Source: Geothrix sp.
GTDB lineage: Bacteria; Acidobacteriota; Holophagae; Holophagales; Holophagaceae
Reading direction: 5' to 3'
Length of the DNA stretch: 64,000 nt
Assembly (NCBI RefSeq): GCF_020622065.1
Contig: NZ_JAHRYQ010000001.1
Location: 1,178,001 to 1,242,000 of the forward strand
This document shows, one piece after another, positions 15,571 to 24,395 of this stretch. A model generated the notes under the pieces. The model was not told where the DNA came from. It was given only the letters and a program-made list of their open reading frames with translations, and made no database searches. Every line of letters begins with the position of its first letter. The first letter of the stretch is position 1. The translations under genes were made by a program, and so were the position numbers.

Positions 15571-16605
15571 ATGCCCAGGCTCTACTTCGACGCCAACGCC
15601 AGCGCGCCGCCCCACCCGGAGGCGGTGGAGGCCGTGCGGCGGGCCATGGCCGAGGACTGGGCGAACCCCACCAGCACCCACCGGGAGGGGCAGCGGGCCC
15701 GGCACCGCCTCGAGGAGGCCCGGCGGGAGATCGCGGCCTCCCTGGGCGTGGCGCCGGGGGAGCTGGTCTTCTGCGCCAGCGCCACGGAGGCCCTGCACCT
15801 GCTCATCCGGGGGCTGCAGCCCGCCCTGGGGGACCGACCCGCGGCGGTGTTCCCGGGGGAGCACAGCGCCTGCCTGAATCCCCTGCGGGACTGGTCGCGG
15901 GTGAGCTGGCTGCCGGAGTTGCCTGCGGATTGCGCCACCGTCGTACAGATGGCCGCCAACAACGAGACGGGGATCCTCTACGGGATGCCGTCCGTGCTGG
16001 ATGCCGTGCGCATCAAGGACGGCTGCCAGGCCTGGGGGAAGGTGGCTGTGGATCTGTCGGACTGCGACGCGGCGGTGTTCAGCGGCCACAAGATGGGCGG
16101 CCCCCGCGGCGCGGCCCTGCTGTGGATGCGGCCAGGCCTGCCTTGGGAGGCCCTGATGGAGGGCCCCCAGGAGCGCCGCCGCAGGGGGGGCACGGAGGAT
16201 CTGCCCGCCATCCTGGGATTGGCGGCCGCCGCGCGGCACTTGACGGAGCGTCAAAGGGCGAACGCAGAGCTGCAGTCGCTGCGGGATGCCTTCGAGACGG
16301 AAATCACATCCTGGAACCGGGACATCGAGGTCATCGGCGGGGGCTCTCCACGCCTGCCAAATACAACCTGCGCCTTGTTCCGGGGCTGGAACGGGGAGGC
16401 CCTGCAGGCCACCCTGGACCTGGCGGGATTCGCCGTCAGCACCGGGAGCGCGTGCCACAGCGGGGCGGTGAAGCCCAGTCATGCAATCACGACCTTGGGG
16501 TATAGTTTGGACGACGCGCGATCGGTGCTTCGTTTTTCGATGCTCCCGGATGCGCAGCCCGTCGAGGTGGAAGCCCTGGTGGCGGCCATCAAGCGGTTGA
16601 CATGA
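15571..16605 (+). CDS. Cysteine desulfurase-family PLP enzyme
   Basis: The 344-aa class V aminotransferase-fold enzyme takes sulfur from cysteine as a protein persulfide. It has LYFDANASAPPHPEA at the N-terminus, MAANNETG, the PLP-binding lysine in FSGHKMGGPRG and the persulfide cysteine in STGSACHSG. It is slightly shorter than IscS/NifS (about 390 aa), and the RGGTEDL loop replaces the usual RSGT. The start at ATG 15571 lies only 22 bases from the divergent nucleotidase start, so the two promoters must lie inside each other's coding region. No isc or suf genes adjoin it, so the acceptor pathway is unknown. Confidence 0.9.
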   Translation: MPRLYFDANASAPPHPEAVEAVRRAMAEDWANPTSTHREGQRARHRLEEARREIAASLGVAPGELVFCASATEALHLLIRGLQPALGDRPAAVFPGEHSACLNPLRDWSRVSWLPELPADCATVVQMAANNETGILYGMPSVLDAVRIKDGCQAWGKVAVDLSDCDAAVFSGHKMGGPRGAALLWMRPGLPWEALMEGPQERRRRGGTEDLPAILGLAAAARHLTERQRANAELQSLRDAFETEITSWNRDIEVIGGGSPRLPNTTCALFRGWNGEALQATLDLAGFAVSTGSACHSGAVKPSHAITTLGYSLDDARSVLRFSMLPDAQPVEVEALVAAIKRLT

Positions 16606-16637
16606 GCCCCTAGAAAGCCAGCAGGCGTGGAGCGGAC

Positions 16638-18323
16638 ATGATCGAGCAGGTTCTCTTCTTCTTCGCACACAACCCGCTGTTGATGCTGTTCGCGGTGGTG
16701 GCGCTGGGCTACCCCATCAGCAAGATCCGCATCGCCGGGGCCTCCTTCGGCATCGCCAGCATCCTCTTCGCGGGGATCGCCCTGGGCGCGCTGGTGATGG
16801 CGCCAGGCCTGGATGCCGGGCTGAAGAAGGACATCTCCAAGGAGATGAAGCTGGTCTACGAACTGGGTCTGGCGGTGTTCGTCTACGCCATGGGCCTCTC
16901 CATCTCCCACAGCTTCTGGGCCGCCTTCAGCCGCGAAGGCATGAAGAAGAACGCGGTGGTCTTCCTGGTGATGCTGGCCTCCACGGGCTTCGTGGTGCTG
17001 CTCGCCCGTCTGCTGGGCTTCAACGCCCGCTACGCCGCGGGCCTGCTCACGGGCAGCTTCACCAACATGCCGGCTCTGGCGGGCGTCATCGAGCGCGTGA
17101 AGACCATGGCGGGCGTGGGACCCGTGGAACTCGCCCAGCCCACTGTGGCCTCCGCCATCGCCTACCCCATCGGCGTGCTGGTGCCCATGCTGATCATCCT
17201 CATCAGTTCAAAGGTGTTCCGCGTAAATCTGCAGGAGGAGGCCGATGGCCTCAAGGACTACCAGACCGGGCATCAGAAGCTGGAGGTCTGGACGCTGCGG
17301 GTGACGAAGCCCGAGGCCGAATCCCTGACCAAGCGCGAGATTCGCGCGGCGGGCCGCTTCCATGTGGTCTTCGGCCGGGTGCTGCGCAAAGCGGAGTTGC
17401 TGCTGCCGGGGCCCGAATTCCGGCTGAAGCTGGATGACCTGGTGACGGTCGTGGGATCGCCGGATGACCTCGTCCAGGTGGAGGCCCTCATCGGCGAGCG
17501 CAGCCATGTGGAGCTGGACCGCGACCAGAGCGCCCTCGACGCCACGCGGGTGTTCGTGTCGCGCTGGGATGTGGTGGGCGTCCCCCTCGGGAAGCTCGAC
17601 CTCGTGAACAAGCACCAGGCCATCATCACCCGCGTCCGCCGGGGCGACCTCTGGTTCGTGCCGGATGGCGACACGGTGCTGGAACTGGGTGACCGCGTGC
17701 GGGTGACCACGCGCCGGGACAACATCGAGGCCATCGAGGAGTTCTTTGGCGACAGCTACCGGGCCCTCAGCGAGGTGAGTTTCCTCACCTTCGCCATGGG
17801 GCTGGCCGCCGGTCTCGCCCTGGGCCAGCTGCCCATCCCCCTGGGCCACGGCATCGTCTTCAAGCTGGGATTCGCGGGCGGCCCCCTGGCCGTGGCGCTG
17901 ATCCTCGGCCGGTTCCATCGCATCGGGCCCCTGGTCTGGAATTTCCCCTACAGTGCCAACCACACCATCCGGCAGTTCGGCCTGGTGCTGTTCGCCGCGG
18001 GCATCGGCGTGATCTCCGGCGAGGGCTTCCGGGCCATCATGTCGAAGGACGCCTCGGTGCTCCCCCTCTTCCTGGGAGCGGCCTTCCTGGTCTGCCTCGT
18101 GGCGGATTCCCTGACGATGCTGCTGGGCTACAAGGTGTTCCGCATCCCGCTCAATATCATGTTCGGCATCGTGGCGGGCACCCACACCCAGCCGGTGGTG
18201 CTGGGCTACGCGAACCATCACACGGGCAACGACCTGCCCAATGTGGGTTTTGCGACGGTCTATCCCCTGGCCACGATCCTCAAGATCGTCCTGGCCCAGG
18301 TGCTGCTGGCGCTGATTCCCTGA
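16638..18323 (+). CDS. AspT/YidE-type (AAEx family) transporter with RCK_C domains
   Basis: The 561-aa protein has two blocks of membrane helices (about 1-190 and 375-561) separated by a soluble part. That part carries two TrkA-C-like domains (about 215-365). GFNARYAAGLLTGSFTNMPALAG in the first block and the matching MFGIVAGTHTQPVVLGYANHHTGND in the second are the paired half-repeats of aspartate:alanine exchanger-type permeases. The substrate is unknown; family members exchange dicarboxylates or amino acids. The ATG lies 32 bases after the desulfurase stop, so cotranscription is likely. It ends one base before the convergent phosphodiesterase gene. Confidence 0.88.
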   Translation: MIEQVLFFFAHNPLLMLFAVVALGYPISKIRIAGASFGIASILFAGIALGALVMAPGLDAGLKKDISKEMKLVYELGLAVFVYAMGLSISHSFWAAFSREGMKKNAVVFLVMLASTGFVVLLARLLGFNARYAAGLLTGSFTNMPALAGVIERVKTMAGVGPVELAQPTVASAIAYPIGVLVPMLIILISSKVFRVNLQEEADGLKDYQTGHQKLEVWTLRVTKPEAESLTKREIRAAGRFHVVFGRVLRKAELLLPGPEFRLKLDDLVTVVGSPDDLVQVEALIGERSHVELDRDQSALDATRVFVSRWDVVGVPLGKLDLVNKHQAIITRVRRGDLWFVPDGDTVLELGDRVRVTTRRDNIEAIEEFFGDSYRALSEVSFLTFAMGLAAGLALGQLPIPLGHGIVFKLGFAGGPLAVALILGRFHRIGPLVWNFPYSANHTIRQFGLVLFAAGIGVISGEGFRAIMSKDASVLPLFLGAAFLVCLVADSLTMLLGYKVFRIPLNIMFGIVAGTHTQPVVLGYANHHTGNDLPNVGFATVYPLATILKIVLAQVLLALIP

Positions 18324-18324
18324 T

Positions 18325-19470
18325 TCACTTCACCAGGCTGGGCACGGCCTTCCCGTCCGGCCGTCGGGCCCAGCGGATATCCAACCAGGAGGCCACGGTG
18401 GGCGCGAGGTCCCAGAGCGGCACCGGACCGAGGGAGCCGCGGCCGGCGCCGAGCACGATGAGCCAGGTGTGCATGGCCGGGGTCTCGGAGGTATAGGCGT
18501 GGGCGCCGTGGCGGCCATGGCGCTCATCCTGCTCCTCGCGGCTGGACCGGGCCTTGGAGAGCCACTGTCCCTCCTTGGCCAGCACCACCAGGTCACCCAC
18601 CCGGGGGTTTCCCGACAGGTGGTACCGGGTGGGCACGCGGTCCCGGGTCCAGGCCTGGAGCCCGGCCCGGCGCAGGCGGGCCAAGGCCCGGGGCGCATCC
18701 TTGGGATTCTGCAGGTAGATGTAGGCGCTGCCCCCATGGGTGATGAGCTCGCTGCCGATGCCGTCCAGCAGCGTGGGCAGGTGGATCCGGCGGCGCATGG
18801 GCGCCATGCCGTGGTCCGCGGCGACGATCACGCGCAGGCCAGGATGTTCGACCTGCATGCGACGGAGCCAGGGCGCCAGCTCTTCATCCATGCGCTTCAG
18901 CTTGGCCTCGGCCTCGGCACTGTGGGGGCCCTGGAGGTGGCCCTCCTCGTCGGTGCCGGAAAGGTAGGTCATGACGAGCCCGGCGCCGTCCTTGAGGGCG
19001 GCTTCGCTGAAGGCGAGGGCCTCCGAATCCGGCCGCCCCGCGCGGAAGGTCTCGAGGCGCCAGGGGCTGACGCCCTCCCAGGGACCCGTGGCGCCCACCC
19101 ACTGGAAGACGGCTGTGCGCACGCCGCTGCGGGTGGCGGCCACCCAGAGCGGCTCCCGCTGGACATCCTCGGTGCGGGAAGCCGTGGGGACCAGGGCCTT
19201 CGTGGCCGGGTCCAGGTAGCCGTTGGCGACAACGCCGTGATGCTCGGGCCAGCAGCCCGTGGCCAGGCTCACATGGCCGTTGAAGGTGGTGGCGGGGAAG
19301 GGCGGCAGGCCCTCCCCGCGCCGGCCCTGTTCCGACAGCGCCCAGAGTCCCGGCATGGTGCGGGCGCTGAACTGGTTGGCGCCCAGTCCATCCGCGCTGA
19401 GCATCAGCACGGGCGGCGCGGCCTGCAGGGCGGCGGAGAAGGCGACGGCAAGGACGGTGGAAACGCGCAT
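18325..19470 (-). CDS. Exported alkaline-phosphatase-superfamily phosphodiesterase/pyrophosphatase
   Basis: The 381-aa protein starts with a signal peptide (to about residue 18, AALQAAP). Metal and nucleophile residues of the nucleotide pyrophosphatase group are visible in order: SADGLGANQ (Asp), FPATTFNGHVSLATG (Thr nucleophile), YLSGTDEEGHLQGP (Asp, His), VAADHGMAPM (Asp-His) and RHGAHAY (His). It probably hydrolyses a phosphodiester or pyrophosphate in the periplasm. The phrase LPPFPATTFNGH is close to the usual FPTTTFPNH with one change in the tail. It diverges from the methyltransferase gene by 30 bases. Confidence 0.9.
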   Translation of the reverse strand: MRVSTVLAVAFSAALQAAPPVLMLSADGLGANQFSARTMPGLWALSEQGRRGEGLPPFPATTFNGHVSLATGCWPEHHGVVANGYLDPATKALVPTASRTEDVQREPLWVAATRSGVRTAVFQWVGATGPWEGVSPWRLETFRAGRPDSEALAFSEAALKDGAGLVMTYLSGTDEEGHLQGPHSAEAEAKLKRMDEELAPWLRRMQVEHPGLRVIVAADHGMAPMRRRIHLPTLLDGIGSELITHGGSAYIYLQNPKDAPRALARLRRAGLQAWTRDRVPTRYHLSGNPRVGDLVVLAKEGQWLSKARSSREEQDERHGRHGAHAYTSETPAMHTWLIVLGAGRGSLGPVPLWDLAPTVASWLDIRWARRPDGKAVPSLVK

Positions 19471-19500
19471 CCCATGAGGGTATCAAGCTAACCTGGATGC

Positions 19501-20691
19501 ATGAACCTGCCGCGTTGGCCCTACCCCCTGCTCCGACTGAAGCCCGGCAAAGAGGGGCTGATGTCCAAGCGCCACCCCTGGGTCTTCTCCGGGGCCGTGG
19601 CGCGGCCTTCGGAATTCCACCTCGTGCGGCTGGCCGATGATTCCGGGCAGGTGCTCGGCGTCGGCACGGCGAGCCCGGCGAACCCTCTGGCGGCCCGGAT
19701 CTTCCGCTTCGAGGACGCGCCCCTCGACGAGGCGTTTTTCCGTGCCCGCTTCGAATCAGCCCTGGCCCTGCGCAAGGAGCTGGGCCTGTGGCATCCGGAA
19801 GGCGGCTGCCGCTGGATCTTCGGCGAAGGCGACGGCCTGCCGGGGCTGGTGGTGGATCGCTACGCCCAGGCCCTGGTGCTCCAGGTGGGTACGGCAGGGT
19901 TGGAGCTCCTGCGCGAGATCTGGTGGCCCATCCTCTTCGAGATCGGCAAGCGCGAGGGCCTGACCGCCTTCGTGGAGCGCAGCCAGTCCGGCCGCCGGGA
20001 GGAAGGGCTCGATCCCGTGAACCGCCTGCTGAAAGGCAGCCTGAGCGGCCCCATCACGGTCCAGGAAGGGGGCGCGCGTCTCACCGTGGATCTCCTGCGC
20101 GGACAGAAGACGGGTTTCTTCCTGGATCAGCGGGAGCACCGGCTCCAGCTGGGCCGGGTGGCCCAGGGGCGGCGTGTCCTCAACGCCTTCGGCTATACCG
20201 GCGGCTTCAGCATCCACGCGGGTCTGGGCGGTGCTGCGGAGGTGGCCACCCTCGACATCAGCGCGGCGGCCCTGGACCAGGCGGAGCGTGATTGGGCCGC
20301 CAATGGCCTGGATCCCGCCGCGCACCTCCGCATGGAGGGCGATGCCTTCGAGCTGATGCGGCAACTGGAACCCATGGCCTGGGACCGCGTCATCGTGGAT
20401 CCTCCTGCTTTCGCCAAGCAGCGCAAGGATGTGGATAAGGCCTTCAAGGCCTACAAGGATGTCTTCCGCCTCGGCGCCCGGGCCACCGCGCCCGGTGGCA
20501 TGCTCTGGTGCTTCTCCTGCAGCCAGCACCTGGACCGGATGCGGTTCCAGGAAGCCGTGTGGACGGCCCTGCTGGAGGCCGGCCGCGAGGCCCGCGTGTT
20601 GGCCCATCTGGGCCAGCCCAGCGACCATCCCTATTCGCTCAACCATCCCGAAGGGTTCTACCTCAAGGGGCTGTGGCTGAGCGTGGACTAA
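19501..20691 (+). CDS. rlmI: RlmI-like 23S rRNA cytosine-C5 methyltransferase
   Basis: The 396-aa protein has a PUA-like RNA-binding start (RLKPGKEGLMSKRHPWVFSGAV, about 1-80) and a central EEHB-type domain with EGDGLPGLVVDRY. The SAM methyltransferase domain follows, with LNAFGYTGGFSIHAGLGGA (motif I), IVDPPAFAKQRKD (motif IV) and LWCFSCSQHL (motif VI). This is the layout of RlmI, which makes m5C1962 in 23S rRNA, and of its relatives. RlmI itself is the closest match in length, but the target base is inferred. A strong terminator follows 20 bases after the stop. Confidence 0.9.
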   Translation: MNLPRWPYPLLRLKPGKEGLMSKRHPWVFSGAVARPSEFHLVRLADDSGQVLGVGTASPANPLAARIFRFEDAPLDEAFFRARFESALALRKELGLWHPEGGCRWIFGEGDGLPGLVVDRYAQALVLQVGTAGLELLREIWWPILFEIGKREGLTAFVERSQSGRREEGLDPVNRLLKGSLSGPITVQEGGARLTVDLLRGQKTGFFLDQREHRLQLGRVAQGRRVLNAFGYTGGFSIHAGLGGAAEVATLDISAAALDQAERDWAANGLDPAAHLRMEGDAFELMRQLEPMAWDRVIVDPPAFAKQRKDVDKAFKAYKDVFRLGARATAPGGMLWCFSCSQHLDRMRFQEAVWTALLEAGREARVLAHLGQPSDHPYSLNHPEGFYLKGLWLSVD

Positions 20692-20710
20692 AGAAATGGG
20701 GCGAGGAGTT

Positions 20711-20741
20711 AAGCAGGACACCGATCGGTGTCCTGCTTTTT
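20711..20741 (+). terminator. Bidirectional intrinsic terminator between convergent genes
   Basis: A long perfect stem, GCAGGACACCG/CGGTGTCCTGC, has a two-base centre. It has AA on the left and TTTTT on the right, and lies between rlmI and the convergent minus-strand gene. Confidence 0.9.
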
Positions 20742-20748
20742 GTCGTTG

Positions 20749-21138
20749 TCAGGGGCCGGGTAGCCTCGGCACAAAGAGGATGGGCGAGGGCTTGCTCGGG
20801 TCCTGTTGCATGAAGGCCCGCAGCTCCCGGTGTTGCGCCTTGTCGGTGACTCGGTACTCATGCCGGATATTTGCGGCCATGCCCAGGCTCAAGAGTTTCA
20901 GTGCAGCCGAATCGTCATGACCGATGACTTCCACGGTCGCGCCTGGCTGCCTCCGCCGGGCCTGATCTAGGGCCGCCATGGCTCTCATCATCTCCAGGGG
21001 GCGCATCGGGACCGCCTGGAGCTTGAGGCGCCGGGGCAGAGGCACTGTCTTTGGACCGGGCTCGGCAGCCGATTCCGTGCTGGAAGCCAGGGGCCCAGCA
21101 GGAGAACCCGCAGGATTCGCATGGAAGGACCAGTGCAA
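20749..21138 (-). CDS. Hypothetical protein downstream of ttcA
   Basis: This is a 129-aa frame with no family I can recognise. The first 45 residues are Pro/Ala/Ser-rich. The rest looks foldable, with PLEMMRAMAALDQARRR, a VEVIGHDDSAALKLLSLGM segment and a final SPILFVPRLPG. It starts at TTG 21138, only 18 bases after the ttcA stop, and ends next to a strong bidirectional terminator. Both points favour a real gene at the end of a ttcA unit. There is no good ribosome site at the TTG; an AGGA further upstream would instead suit a non-standard CTG. Not certain to be translated. Confidence 0.45.
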   Translation of the reverse strand: MHWSFHANPAGSPAGPLASSTESAAEPGPKTVPLPRRLKLQAVPMRPLEMMRAMAALDQARRRQPGATVEVIGHDDSAALKLLSLGMAANIRHEYRVTDKAQHRELRAFMQQDPSKPSPILFVPRLPGP

Positions 21139-21156
21139 TAACCCAGGCAGAAGTTC

Positions 21157-22008
21157 CTAGCCCAGCCGCTCCACGGCCTCGTCCACGCCCTTGGCGTGCA
21201 GGGCGCCGAGGTTCAGGTCCAGCAGGTGGCTCAGCTTCACATTGCCCATGGCGCCGAGCATGGAGGCTTTCAGGCGGGGGATGCTCGTCTCCATGGCGGC
21301 GATGAGCTCCTTCACCTGCTTGCGGCGGCTCTCCAGGCTGGAGCAGCCGCAGAGGGGGCAGCCGCAGGGCACGATGGGGAAGCCGCGCAGCCAGGCGTAG
21401 CGCTGGAGGTCCTTCTCCTCGCAGGTGCCAAGCGGGCGGATGACGGTGTTGGCGCCGTCGTCGCTCACCAGGCGCAGGGGCATGGTGCTCAGGCGGCCCT
21501 CGAAGAACAGGTTGATGAGCAGGGTCTCGATCAGGTCGTCCAGGTGGTGGCCCAGGGCGATCTTCGAGTAGCCATGCTGCTTGGCGAAGGAGTAGAGCAC
21601 GCCGCGGCGCAGCCGCGAGCAGATGATGCAGGGCAGCTCTTCGGGCTTGGCGCGCACCATCTTGTCGATGGGGGCGGGGATGATGTGGTGGGGCACCCCC
21701 AGGCGCTCACAGGTCTCGGCGATGGGATCGGGATTGAACTGGGGGAAGCCTGGATCCACGGTGACGGCCTCGACCTGGAAGGTCACAGGGGCCCGCTTGC
21801 GCAGCCGCTCCAGGACATCCAGCAGGGCCCAGGAATCCTTGCCGCCACTGACGGCCACGAGGATGCGGTCGCCCTCTTCGATGAGCTTGTAGGCGGCATT
21901 GGTCTCGCCCACGCGGCGGGCGATCTTCTTCTCGAGTTGGGGCAGGGCCTTGAGCTCGGCTTCGGTGGGCGGCAGGGCCAGGCTGGGGAGGGCGCAGGGA
22001 TTGCTCAT
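21157..22008 (-). CDS. ttcA: TtcA-like tRNA 2-thiocytidine synthetase (PP-loop ATPase)
   Basis: The 283-aa protein has the PP-loop SGGKDSWALLDVL. It also has the Cys pair LPCIICSRLRRGVLYSFA and the HHLDDLIETLL segment, all in TtcA order. TtcA adenylates C32 of several tRNAs and adds sulfur using a [4Fe-4S] cluster bound by such cysteines. An extra Cys cluster, CGCPLCGCSS, comes later. The start at ATG 22008 (MSNPCAL) is preferred over an in-frame TTG 15 bases upstream. It diverges from the TPR gene over a 128-base AT-rich gap. A cysteine desulfurase at 15571 could donate the sulfur. Confidence 0.9.
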   Translation of the reverse strand: MSNPCALPSLALPPTEAELKALPQLEKKIARRVGETNAAYKLIEEGDRILVAVSGGKDSWALLDVLERLRKRAPVTFQVEAVTVDPGFPQFNPDPIAETCERLGVPHHIIPAPIDKMVRAKPEELPCIICSRLRRGVLYSFAKQHGYSKIALGHHLDDLIETLLINLFFEGRLSTMPLRLVSDDGANTVIRPLGTCEEKDLQRYAWLRGFPIVPCGCPLCGCSSLESRRKQVKELIAAMETSIPRLKASMLGAMGNVKLSHLLDLNLGALHAKGVDEAVERLG

Positions 22009-22136
22009 GCGGCGTGCATCCAAAAGGAAACGATAGCACCGCGGCAGCTCTGCATGATTGATTGCTAGAATGATGACATTGCCTTTTTTATCTTATTCAA
22101 CTATTGTTGGCGCCGGCATGATCAAAGAGGTGATGC

Positions 22137-23786
22137 ATGGGTTTCCCCCTTCTTCCGGCCTTCCTCGTCTGCACCCTGGCCTTGGCCGCCCTGCCGGAAT
22201 CCGGGACGGCTCCCACCTCCTGGCGACCCTACGACCTGGGACGGCATCAGCGCCGCGTCGCCACCCGAGTCTCCGGGGCCCAGGCGGCCTTCGACCAGGG
22301 GCTGGTCTGGGCCTACGCCTTCAACCATGAGGCCGCCGCCCGGGCCTTCCAGGAGGCGCTGCGCCTGGATCCCGACTGCGCCATGGCCTGGTGGGGGCTG
22401 GCTCTGGTGAACGGCCCCCACATCAACAATTCCGTCATGGATGAAGCCCAGGCCAAGGCGGCCTGGGAGGCCCTCGGACAGGCCCAGAAGCGGGCCGCCG
22501 GGGCGCCACCCGTGGAGCGGGCCCTCATCGAGGCCCTCGGGGCCCGCTATGCCCTGCCCAACCCGGCGGACCGCAGCGCCCTGGACGCGGCCTACGCCCA
22601 GGCCATGGGCCGGGTAGCGACCCGCTTTCCCAAGGATGCCGATGTGGCGGCCCTCCATGCGGAAGCCCTCATGGACACCCGGCCCTGGGACCAGTGGACC
22701 CGGGAGGGCGAACCCCAGCCCGGCACCACGGAGATCCTGGGCGCCCTCCGACGGGCGCTGGCTCTGGCTCCAAACCATCCCTTGGCCCTCCATCTCACCA
22801 TCCATGCCTACGAAGGCTCGCCCCATCCCGAGCGGGCCAAGGCCGCCGCCGACCGCCTGCGCCGGCTGGTGCCCGACGCGGGGCACCTGATCCACATGCC
22901 CGGCCACATCTACGCCCGGATCGGCGACTGGGGCGGGGCCGCCGAGGCCAACGAGCGGGCCATGGAGGCCGACGGCCGCTACCGGGCCCGACAGACTGAG
23001 ATCGGCTTCTATGGGCTCTACATGGTGCACAACGCGGACTTCCTGGCCTACACGGCCCTCATGGAAGGCCGCAAAGAGGTGGCCCTGGCCCAGACCCAGT
23101 CCGTGGTGACAACCTTCCCGCTGGACTGGGTGGTGGCCAACGCCACCTTCGCCGAAGCTTTCACCACCCGGCATTGGGAGGCCCTGAAGCGGTTCGGCCT
23201 CTGGGACGAGCTGCTGGCGGAGCCCGCGCCGGACGCCCGGCTGCCCCTGGCCACGGCCAGCTGGCACGCCCTGCGGGGCACGGCCTTCGCCGCCACGGGA
23301 CGGAACGAGGAGGCCCTGAAGGCGCAGGCGGCCTTCGAAGCGGTCCTGCCGCTCATTCCAGAGGCCCACCTCTGGGGCTCCAACAACGCCCGTCAGGTGA
23401 TGCAGGTGTCCCGCGCCTTCCTGGCCGGCGAGATTGCCTTCGGCCAGGGCCGGGTGAACACGGCGATTGAGCGCCTTCAGGAGGCGGTGCGCCTGGAGGA
23501 CGCCCTCAAGTACGACGAGCCCCCCGCCTGTGTCGTCCCCGCTCGCCATGCCCTGGGGGCCGTGCTCCTGTCCGCCGGTCGGGCCAAGGAAGCCGAAGCC
23601 GTCTACCGCGCGGATCTCCGGGCCTACCCCGCCAACTACTGGTCCCTCCTGGGCCTCCAGAAGGCGCTGGCTGCCCAGGGACGCAAGCCCGAGGCCGCGG
23701 CCGCGGAGAAGGACCTCCGACGCGCCCAGGCCCGGGCCCAGGTGAGAGCCGAGACCTCGTGCCTGTGCGTCAAGGAGAAAGGGTAG
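22137..23786 (+). CDS. Exported TPR-repeat protein
   Basis: The 549-aa protein has a signal peptide (about 1-19) followed by alpha-helical TPR-type repeats. An early repeat is AFNHEAAARAFQEALRLDPDCAMAW and a late one spans AGRAKEAEAVYRADLRAYPANYW. Trp- and His-rich elements such as AMAWWGLALVNGPHIN, GHLIHMPGHIYARIGDW and GLYMVHNADFLAY give it the look of a conserved tetratricopeptide family of unknown role. It ends in a CLC motif near the C-terminus. AGAGG precedes the ATG. The upstream gap is the most AT-rich stretch of the region and probably holds promoters for both this gene and ttcA. Confidence 0.82.
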   Translation: MGFPLLPAFLVCTLALAALPESGTAPTSWRPYDLGRHQRRVATRVSGAQAAFDQGLVWAYAFNHEAAARAFQEALRLDPDCAMAWWGLALVNGPHINNSVMDEAQAKAAWEALGQAQKRAAGAPPVERALIEALGARYALPNPADRSALDAAYAQAMGRVATRFPKDADVAALHAEALMDTRPWDQWTREGEPQPGTTEILGALRRALALAPNHPLALHLTIHAYEGSPHPERAKAAADRLRRLVPDAGHLIHMPGHIYARIGDWGGAAEANERAMEADGRYRARQTEIGFYGLYMVHNADFLAYTALMEGRKEVALAQTQSVVTTFPLDWVVANATFAEAFTTRHWEALKRFGLWDELLAEPAPDARLPLATASWHALRGTAFAATGRNEEALKAQAAFEAVLPLIPEAHLWGSNNARQVMQVSRAFLAGEIAFGQGRVNTAIERLQEAVRLEDALKYDEPPACVVPARHALGAVLLSAGRAKEAEAVYRADLRAYPANYWSLLGLQKALAAQGRKPEAAAAEKDLRRAQARAQVRAETSCLCVKEKG

Positions 23787-23804
23787 GACCCTTTCGCCGC
23801 CAGG

Positions 23805-24311
23805 TCAGATCACGCCGCAGGCCTTGCGTTCGCCCCGGCTGATCTGGCCCTGGACATCCTTGACATAGTCAGGGCAGGTGCAGTCCGGGCAGGAGTTGCT
23901 GGAGGTCTCCGAACACAGGTCGGCGAAGGTCACCTTCTCCATGAAAGCGGAGATGTGGTCGGAGAGGCGGTTCCAGAGCATGAGGCTCATGCGCTCATCG
24001 GCCATGAGCGCCTGGTTGGCGGCCCTGGGATCCTCCTTCGCCACGGCGTAGAAGCTGCTGTCCGTGAGGCGCAGAATCTCGCCCACGCTCACCTGGTTGC
24101 AGGGCCGGGTGAGGATGTAGCCGCCCTTGGGACCGCGCACGCTGGCGACGACGCCGGCTTTCTTGAGCTTGTTGAAGATCTGCTCCAGGAAGGGCAGGGA
24201 GAGCTTCTGGCGCTCGGCGATCACATGCAGGGGCACCGGCTGGCCATGGCTGTGGTGAGCCAGGTCGAACAGGGCCTGCATGCTGTACCTGCCTCGGGCC
24301 GAGATCTTCAC
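23805..24311 (-). CDS. Rrf2-family transcriptional regulator with Cys-rich C-terminus
   Basis: The 168-aa protein starts at GTG 24311 with GGAG eight bases upstream. The winged-helix DNA-binding part (about 1-75) is clear: ARGRYSMQALFDLAHH, FLEQIFNKLKKAGVVASVRGPKGGYIL. Rrf2 proteins such as IscR and NsrR hold an Fe-S cluster through three cysteines near residues 90-110. Here the cysteines lie near the end, as CSETSSNSCPDCTCPDY, with one more in the last residues (ACGVI). The spacing is C-x7-C-x2-C-x-C. It diverges from a thioredoxin-like gene and probably represses itself through the palindrome at 24342-24360. Confidence 0.88.
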   Translation of the reverse strand: MKISARGRYSMQALFDLAHHSHGQPVPLHVIAERQKLSLPFLEQIFNKLKKAGVVASVRGPKGGYILTRPCNQVSVGEILRLTDSSFYAVAKEDPRAANQALMADERMSLMLWNRLSDHISAFMEKVTFADLCSETSSNSCPDCTCPDYVKDVQGQISRGERKACGVI

Positions 24312-24341
24312 GAAAGGTTCTCCAGCCTCCAGGCTAGTATT

Positions 24342-24360
24342 CTTGAGTGAATGGGTCAAG
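24342..24360. promoter_or_regulatory. Palindrome, likely Rrf2 operator
   Basis: CTTGA and TCAAG form a five-base inverted repeat around a nine-base centre in the gap between the divergent Rrf2 and thioredoxin-like genes. On the minus strand, TTGACC within it could be the -35 box of the rrf2 promoter, with TAGCCT 17 bases further on. Binding there would block transcription. Confidence 0.5.
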
Positions 24361-24395
24361 TTTATGAAATCGCTACACTGGATCCGGAGATTCCC

